A stretch of 64,000 bases of DNA from Sparassis latifolia. Taxonomy: Eukaryota > Basidiomycota > Agaricomycetes > Polyporales > Sparassidaceae. Position 1 is the stretch's first letter. Every line of letters starts with the position of its first letter. The stretch spans positions 2,976,001 through 3,040,000 of the forward strand of contig CM031559.1 of the NCBI GenBank assembly GCA_018466975.1. Reading direction: 5' to 3'. The translations under genes and the position numbers were made by a program. Below are positions 57,403-64,000 of the stretch, in pieces. The notes under the pieces were generated by a model. That model was not told the DNA's origin. It searched no databases and saw only the letters and a list, made by a program, of their open reading frames with translations.

Positions 57403-60370
57403 GTTGACGAGGATTGCAGCAAGATTTTTTTCACGGTGCGAGCGGAATGTGGCATTCGGACAAGTAGATGTGGTCGCTCTTACGTCGCCATGTTAGCTGC
57501 CCACTGCGGTTGTCTTCTGCATACATCATCACAACTTTGATAAGTTGTGAAGACTGTTTAGGGCACTGGTATATGAGAGCGTTCACCGATGCAGCCCTGC
57601 ACTCTAACGAAAATAATACACTGTTCAGTGAAGGAGGCAGTATTTCTGTTCGAACCCAAACACTCGTTCAGACAACTTCACTAAAATCAAACACAATCAA
57701 CAAACCTCTAGGCATCTGCACAGGTTGAACAAGAATACATCTTGCCTCCCATCCCCCAGTACTGCCTCAATGACTTAGATATTTTTAGCACCCAGCATCT
57801 ACAACTGTCCATGAAGGCAGGTCAGAACCGGAACAAAGATCTCGCACCGGACCACTGCAGCGAAAATACGATATTCGAGGAAATGAAGATTTCAGGCTCC
57901 CGCGAAGGACAGTGAACAACTCTGAGACTTCAAAAGTTGAAGCGGGGGGGTTGGAGATACTGGGGTGTTGGCAGGAAGCACGATGACACAGATCACTAGT
58001 CCACTGGGAGGAATCACATCGAACACAATCAACGTAATAGCAGTAATTGTTGAGTTCTCGTTACATATACCGAAGAGAAGACTCTGGGACAGCCTCACCT
58101 CAAAGGTAATGACGGTTCCGGAACGACGGACGACCCCACCAAAGGGCGGATCTCCTTCTATCCCTACAGATCGGACAGGCTTACGACGAACTGGAAGCGG
58201 AGAAAGCCGAATAAAATTCGCTGAGCTCGTTGAGCGCCCAAGGAACCGCCACAGGGCGAGCGCTACATATCGCGAACACTGTTTTTCCCACAAATGGGAG
58301 GGATTGGACGTGAAAGAAAAGGGTGGTTGGGATCAGAGCTCCCAGAAAAAATGGATCCACGCACTTGAACGCAGATCAGCGCCTCCTGGTGTATCTCCTG
58401 TTCAGTCCTCTTCTGCGCCTCGAGATTCCGACGTGTTGGTAGTGCCGTCACAGCGCTCCACAACCAAGGAGGGCCTGACACAACACCATCTCCCGTTTGT
58501 CACGCGCTCAGCGTCCACAAATGCGGAAAGAAAAGGGTGCAAAAGAGGAACGCAGATTCCTGCACAGAGACGAGTGCCCAATATAGGGAGCGAAGACTGC
58601 CCACAAGGCCCACTAGTGCACTCAGCCTCTCGCACTTGTTCAGCTCTAAAGGATCCAATTTGAAGGGGTACGCACGCACCCGGCAGGGGCCCAATATAGG
58701 CTCGTAACTTTGTTCAGCGCGATGAGAAAATGACTCTGAATCCTCAATCTGCGAACAAAAAGCCAAAGCTTAAAGTGTGAGTCCTTGAAAGCTTAGAGCT
58801 CAGATCACATCAGACCAGAGTAAGCTTCTTTTCGCCGATGTAGTGGTTTCAGCCGTGGAACGTTTTCAGCAGTGAAGCATGTTCAATCTGTGAGCTACTA
58901 TGCGATACCCACTGCTCTCTAGCAGCGGACAATTCGGACCGCAGGCCCTAACCCTATTCTCAGTCTCCACGCGTCTATTCAACATCGACGTGGGCATACA
59001 CTGCGTCGATATCGAGAAACCCGTCAATGGTCGCGAATATCTGTACTACTTCTTACTTACTAATGACTTGAATCTGAGAACCAGGTGATTCTGCAAGAAG
59101 TGACCTCGCCAGGCTTACTCTTAGTGCAATACGTGTTGGCCAAAACATTTCATGGTCGTCGTCTTACCTGTCGAGTCATAGTAGGGAACATTGACTTGTG
59201 TATGTCGAGGTCCTCAGGCCCCTTTGCTCTTCGTGTCTCTCATCGTCTGGATCCGCAGATCCGCAGAGTGAGATACGAGGATAGTGTTACGCTCGACACT
59301 GCAGGTACGTGCTCCTTGCGTTCGGTGTTAATAGCTCCGCCTCTCCTTTCATCTCATTCAGCGTTCTCGCACACCCTGGACAGATGTGGCCGCGCTTTAT
59401 ATGCTCTGCTGCGTGGCATCTCTCAGGTGCATCCCAGCGAATTTTTCAGAAACTGCTGCCTGATGAACCACTGATTTCGCCCTTCAGGGAGCCAGGAACC
59501 ATGCCGGATTGAGACATCGATTTCTAGGACGGAATATCCAGCACCTCGGGAATTTCGTTGGCTAGGCAAAATGGCTGTGCCGCTATGCAGCAGTACTGGG
59601 AAAAGTGTGTGCAAGAAATGACACGACATTCTGCACCAAGCAATGCAGTAAGTTGATCGTTTAATGGGCTCCCGTACGCGTGTCATCGAGTGTTTCGCGC
59701 AGACCTGCCGCTATGCCACATGCCACTGTGCACCCAGCACCTACGGCTGTCTGTCATGGCATGTCAGAGCCAGAAATAATAAAAACATCTCGCACAGCAC
59801 CGCTGCGACTGCAGCATGCGATGACTGAAGGAACAAGGAAATGAGTGACAGCATCGAATGAAGGGTGGTCCTTATCGGCGAGAGTAATTAACGGCGCATG
59901 CCGTTATCTGCGGTACGTATAGTCTCCGTTGCTGGCAGTGCATATTTGTGGTTCGTCTTCTCCGGCCAGAAGCATCGATGAACAAGCGCCCACATGGTTA
60001 TCCACCATTGATACACCGCGTTGCATTTGACAGAAGACCACAGTCCATGCCAGTGCCGAGCGCTCAGCCATCATCCCTCACCGGTACCAGGGGACTCACC
60101 GCCTTTCAACAAGTCGGCTGCGATCCTCAGGCAACGTGTCACTATTTCGTATCAAAGTCGGTTCTGAGCTCACGACTCCCTGACTTTGACAGAAGTGCCA
60201 ACCACAAGGACCATCGATTAGGAAGGCACGAAAGCCCTCAAATTTTCGTCGTTACATCCTGGCGGATATAGGGAAGCTGCAGCATCGGAGAATGCCAGTG
60301 TCAACACAGCATGAAGGGGGATACTTATAGGAAGTGGGAGCTACCGGGCCCTAAGTCATTTGCGCTCATT
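57403..60370. other. Gene-poor stretch between DUF6533 loci
   Basis: The longest open frame (232 codons, 57965-58663, +) starts MLAGSTMTQITSPLGGITSN and has no recognisable domain; an overlapping minus-strand frame is open too. A 129-codon frame at 59085-59474 (+) is equally unsupported. No long repeats seen. Confidence 0.35.
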
Positions 60371-61984
60371 ATGCTGACTCAAAGCTCCAACCAAGAGAAC
60401 ATCACGGTTTTATATCAGAGGCCAGTCTCTCTATACTCCCTTATATATACCCGAGTGCTGATATTTCGCAGAACCGTTGACGCCTATTGCATGGGAGCAA
60501 CGGCCGGTAAGTGCGCGATTAAGTAGATGACGAATCCTGCTAACGGCAGGCCTGCAGCACTTATCATATACGACCATGCCATCACGTTATCCCAAGAAGT
60601 GAAGTTTATGTGGCACAGAAAGATCACCCCCCCTGCGTTGATTTTCTATTTGAACCGCTGGTTTGGATCTGGGTATGCTATGCTCTCACTGATATTTTTG
60701 CCCTATTGGGCTTGCGCTGTATGTCGTTCTCCAGGTTCATCTGTCTCTACTCCTAAAATAACTCTTCCGCGGCCCAGCCTATGAAAAGGTCCTGACTTCT
60801 TTACGAATAGAAATACGGTTGTCTAATACGACTGGCTTAGCAGAGCGGAATCCACGTGGTATCTGTACGCCGGAATCTACCTTCTACTACTCATTGTATG
60901 GGCATGTCAGTACATTCGCTCATCAGGTACTCATTTATACCCAGCCTGACTTAGCTCACTTCCAGTGTTCTCGGCTCTTCGAGTATATGCCCTCTGGCGC
61001 GACTGGCGACTTACGCTTCTTGTGTTCGTATTGGGATTGGCGGTTGTGGCAACAAACATAGTCTGTTTCTACTTCTCCTCGCTTTGGGTTATCGTATTAA
61101 TGGTTATGTACAGACTCTAGACATAGACGTATGGCACGGCTCTTCAGTCGGTCGTTGCGGCATTCAATATGATCTACCAGAGAATGTGTTTGTAGGGTCA
61201 GTATCTCTGCGCTGCACGTTCCCCCACGTATCACTCATGCATCGAAAAGGCGTAAGTACTCTTGCAACATGTTCGTCAACTTCTTACGGGTTGACGACCT
61301 TGGACCAGTCTTCATCATGACCCGCAGTTGCACTATCGTCGTTGATATCATCGCGTTGACTGTTACTTGGGCTCGGACCTACAAGCTTGCGTATAGTGCA
61401 GATCAGGTGAAGGTGCCGTTGACCTCCTTCCTCCTTCAATACGGTAAGCGCACCCGATGGAACCCACCCAATAACAGTGTTGACGTCTGCCGTTTACCAA
61501 GGTACCCTCCACTTCACGTACGCATGCTATCTACTGCATGTACGACCCTCCATGCTGATGTTCTGCACAGCTTGTCGCTTATTCTGAACGTTGTGTTTGT
61601 GGCGTTCTGGTTTGCCGAGGTGAATTTCTCCGCGCCTCCCCGTAAATCTCCGGCAGAAAGACTGAGTCGTATCTTTTAGCCGAATATCAACCTTCCGTAC
61701 TTTGAAACAGCGTCAGTCCGCCCGCAGTTTCACTTGTGCCTCGCTGACTGGTCTGTTTGGGCAGACTCAGCAATATCACCGTGTCCCGTTTCCTACTGAC
61801 TATCCGCCAGGTAAATCATCGCGACGAGAATGGTTCGAACAGTACCCGTCTGTCTTTCGCTCCCTCCCCCCAGTCCGACAGACGAATCGCTCCAAAATTC
61901 GTTGAAAGCATGGGAGAAACCCTAGATCTCACTTTGTGTTTTGCGGAAGATGAAGAGGTGGCTGATGACGAAGAATACGACTGA
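60371..61984 (+). CDS. DUF6533-family multi-span membrane protein
   Basis: Exon 1 (60371-60506) ends DAYCMGATA. Exon 2 starts at 60558 and reads ALIIYDHAITLSQEVKFMWH, then ALIFYLNRWFGSGYAMLSLI, the DUF6533 signature. Later exons give SCTIVVDIIALTVTWARTYK (about 61329-61390), LTSFLLQYGTLHFTLSLILN (joined across two introns near 61443-61570) and NITVSRFLLTIRQV (about 61766-61807). The C-terminus has APKFVESMGETLDLTL and an acidic end at 61984. The pattern of about seven hydrophobic segments followed by SRFLL and a cytoplasmic tail is typical of this Agaricomycete family; its function is unknown. An in-frame ATG at 60311 is an alternative start. Several middle exon borders (60780-61260) are not resolved. 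No frame break was needed, unlike the other two copies. Confidence 0.7.
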
Positions 61985-62862
61985 ACAGCAGATGCCGCTG
62001 CGGACCTTGCAAGCGACGTCGTAGATATGACGCAAGCCTGACTTTCAAGTAAACAACGGGACATACACTGGCGTGCATGGTGTCTAGATCTGTGAGTCAG
62101 AGGAATACATGGAAATAGATAAACTTTTGGCGTTTTGGTTTCGGCTGGTACTAGTACTGATCGTTAATGAAGTCGTCTACCGAAGGATTACCTAGGGATG
62201 CCCGAGGAGTGGCGCATCTTGGCAGTAAGAGCCTTTTGCTACCGATCTAGCACATGTCTTCCATATGTATCCGCTGCGTGTCACATGCAATTCTGGTGGA
62301 TCGCTGCAGCAGCACTTTCTCGATTACAAGAGCACTCATGCGACACCTTCAGCTGCTTCTGCGTCGACGTCATATGTAAAAGCGGGATCTACGATCTGCC
62401 AGTATCTCGTTTACGATCGAGCGTTCCATCAAGTAATAATTGTGTGCTCTACACGGCCGTCCCTTGGAGGGCTGGCAATCAGCTAAAACCGATAAGATGA
62501 TGGGTGGTGCCAGAGGATGCTGCGGAAACGTCCGGATGACCTTAGCCAGAGAGTGAATACGCATATCCCGGGACCCTCTCGAGGCCCACCTCTGATGGGC
62601 AGGCAATCGAAGGGGTCTAGCTAAGCTGACCATTCAGCACCACGCCAGCCAGCTCACGGATCTTGAATTCCGTGCAGCCGAATAATCGTTAACCGCCAAG
62701 CAGGCTGTTCGCAACAGTTTGTTCGGGTCGACTGGTTTTGTGCTTGCCGAATTCGCCCAGGCCTGGCGGTGACTTCAAAACATACAGAAAAAATAATTTG
62801 CACCGAAATATATTTGTTGCCTCAACTACACAATATGTCTAATTACATAACAAAAAAATATC
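61985..62862. other. Intergenic stretch
   Basis: Short frames only (for example 100 codons at 62198-62500, +). No repeats or motifs. Confidence 0.35.
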
Positions 62863-63271
62863 CTGGCAACCGTGGATGCAAGTTGTGCTGCAAATGTCAA
62901 TGAAAAAAATATACGAATCCGGGGTGGTGAGGCGTCAGTACCGATCACACGAGTCATGCCGGCTGTGATGGCAGGGCATACCTTTCACAACCTCGCGCAG
63001 AGTGCAAACCGCCCCCTCAAAACATTCTGTTTGTCGAAGGCCAGGTCAGTTTGGTCCCGCTGCAGCCCACAAAAAGGAGAACGAACCGCAGTGCTGGCCC
63101 CCAAGCCGAAGTCTCCCACTCACATCACCTCCAGCGGCACAACTTTCTCCGCCGCGAACTTGCCCGCCGCCTGCGCCGCCGCCACCACCTTCTGGAACGT
63201 GTTCGTCAAGGCACGGCATTGAGTAAACAAATGATGTACTTACTGACTCCATCGCCACCGCCTTAGGGTGA
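62863..63271 (-). CDS. Possible very small multi-exon gene
   Basis: On the - strand an ATG at 63271 is followed by ATGGAGTCA, a GTAAGT donor and, after a 71-bp gap, an exon 63191-63129 reading KVVAAAQAAGKFAAEKVVPL and E. A third exon candidate from 63026 reads NVLRGRFALCAR. A last one ends HNLHPRLPGYFFVM with TAA near 62830-62875. The segments look coding and the first two splice in phase, but I cannot join the last two cleanly and do not recognise the product. It may be a short helical or mitochondrial protein. Confidence is low. Confidence 0.25.
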
Positions 63272-63730
63272 AAAGTCAACGAGATTATGAATGAGCTCGA
63301 GAGAACATTGTGGGCTCGAAGGAAGAGGTGGTCGGAACGTGAGACGGTGCCTTCGAGAAGATATATTGATGACTTTTCAACTCCGCTCGCTTGCTCCAGG
63401 CGAGCACGGCATGGTCGGCTGTGGATGCAGTCAAAGCAAGCCTGAAGTCAAATCTTCTCTTGGGTGGCCCGTCAGCTAAGTCAATTCAGGTCCTTTTGAG
63501 ACCATAGCTGCCAATGTCTACTTATTTGAAACAAGTACACAACATAATTCTTCTATCTAAAGTGAGGAGCATACCCCGATGAGCCTTAGATAACCTCCCG
63601 ATTTCGAGAGGTGACAGAGACCTGGCTCGCGTCGCTTTTCGTAAGGGGTGGCAGGATGTCTCCATAAGCCGAACACCGATCAGGCCATCCTCAGGTGTGG
63701 GATAAGCCGCCGGCCAGGCTTTCCATCAGC
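63272..63730. other. Intergenic stretch
   Basis: Upstream of the possible small gene and downstream of the edge gene. No features supported. Confidence 0.35.
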
Positions 63731-64000
63731 TCAGATCACGCTGGCGCTCCAGGTAGGTGGATCAGCCCAGACAGGGTTGGGCGTGTAGGTAGGCAGCAAA
63801 ATAAGTACAATCGTTGGCAAAGAAGATACCAACATAACCCCGTCGTGTTCAGAATCATAGTGTACGAGTCGCGACGCATCTACGGATATATCCAACCACA
63901 AAAATCTACACTCAGCAGCGGTCTGCAAGCGCCCAACGGTGTCCTTGTCCACACGCAAAATCTGAGGCACAACAAAGGGAGTAACACCGGAATACAGGAA
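63731..64000 (-). CDS. C-terminal part of an unrecognised gene (partial at window edge)
   Basis: The frame is open from the right edge to a stop at 63731, giving about 89 residues. It reads SGVTPFVVPQILRVDKDTVG, then CRFLWLDISVDASRLVHYDS, then a hydrophobic stretch LVSSLPTIVLILLPTY and a short tail ending WSASVI. The composition and lack of stops suggest a real exon. I do not recognise the family. The hydrophobic segment could be a single membrane span. The rest of the gene lies beyond the window. Confidence 0.4.
   Translation of the reverse strand, partial: FLYSGVTPFVVPQILRVDKDTVGRLQTAAECRFLWLDISVDASRLVHYDSEHDGVMLVSSLPTIVLILLPTYTPNPVWADPPTWSASVI

Noticed and set aside
57965..58663. 232-codon open frame on +
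   Set aside because: No recognisable domain, no splice or promoter support, and an overlapping minus-strand frame is also open.
1..64000. CRISPR arrays, rRNA genes and bacterial-type operons
   Set aside because: No regularly spaced repeats, no rRNA sequence, and gene structure is clearly eukaryotic.

Overview
The window looks like nuclear DNA of a filamentous basidiomycete, most likely an Agaricomycete. Genes are compact and cut by many 45-80 bp GT-AG introns. Several families are typical of mushroom-forming fungi: F-box/LRR-like proteins, DUF6533 membrane proteins, a HAM1-like protein and Crinkler-type fragments. No bacterial-style operon, rRNA, tRNA or CRISPR array is visible.

Layout. 1-2.2 kb holds the 3' end of a large oxidoreductase/hydrolase gene and a membrane-anchored alpha/beta-hydrolase gene (-). 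2.2-9.45 kb is a gene-poor stretch. 9.45-11.9 kb holds two housekeeping genes on +: a cyclophilin and a LENG1/Cir_N-domain protein. A weak EMC8/9-like relic follows at 12.3 kb and a frame-broken F-box gene (-) lies at 14.8-16.2 kb.

From about 18.2 to 29.9 kb the sequence turns AT-rich and CpG-poor. This island is built of mobile DNA and decayed genes. It starts at a near-perfect 32-bp-arm hairpin. It holds two ~1.3 kb LTR-like direct repeats and an F-box gene split by a 1,020-bp Mutator-like element with a perfect 9-bp target duplication. It also holds a ~0.9 kb foldback element whose arms carry tRNA-like Pol III promoter boxes, a decayed gene, and a 226-bp MITE-like element.

29.97-31.73 kb is a 13-exon aspartic protease. 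33.3-33.8 kb is a broken Crinkler-like N-terminus. 34.1-37.3 kb is a 10-exon HAM1-like gene (-), transcribed away from a kinase-like gene (+, 38.2-39.65 kb). Two tandem paralogous F-box genes (-) follow at 39.9-43.4 kb; the first has an in-frame stop just after its likely ATG. Then come a conserved basic protein (-, 44.0-44.9 kb), a Lys/Arg-rich multi-exon protein (+, 46.05-47.8 kb), and the XPF/Rad1 nucleotide-excision-repair endonuclease (-, 48.1-51.7 kb).

52.6-53.8 kb is a tandem duplication of unknown sequence. 54.4-62 kb holds three DUF6533 loci: a pseudogene fragment, a probable pseudogene and an intact-looking gene. The last kilobase has a possible tiny gene and the 3' part of an unrecognised minus-strand gene running off the end.

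The genes do not form one pathway. The window mixes housekeeping genes (protein folding, RNA-associated, DNA repair) with fast-evolving fungal families and a transposon-rich, probably CpG-methylated island. The best new object is the Mutator-like element carrying an unrecognised open reading frame inside an F-box gene.
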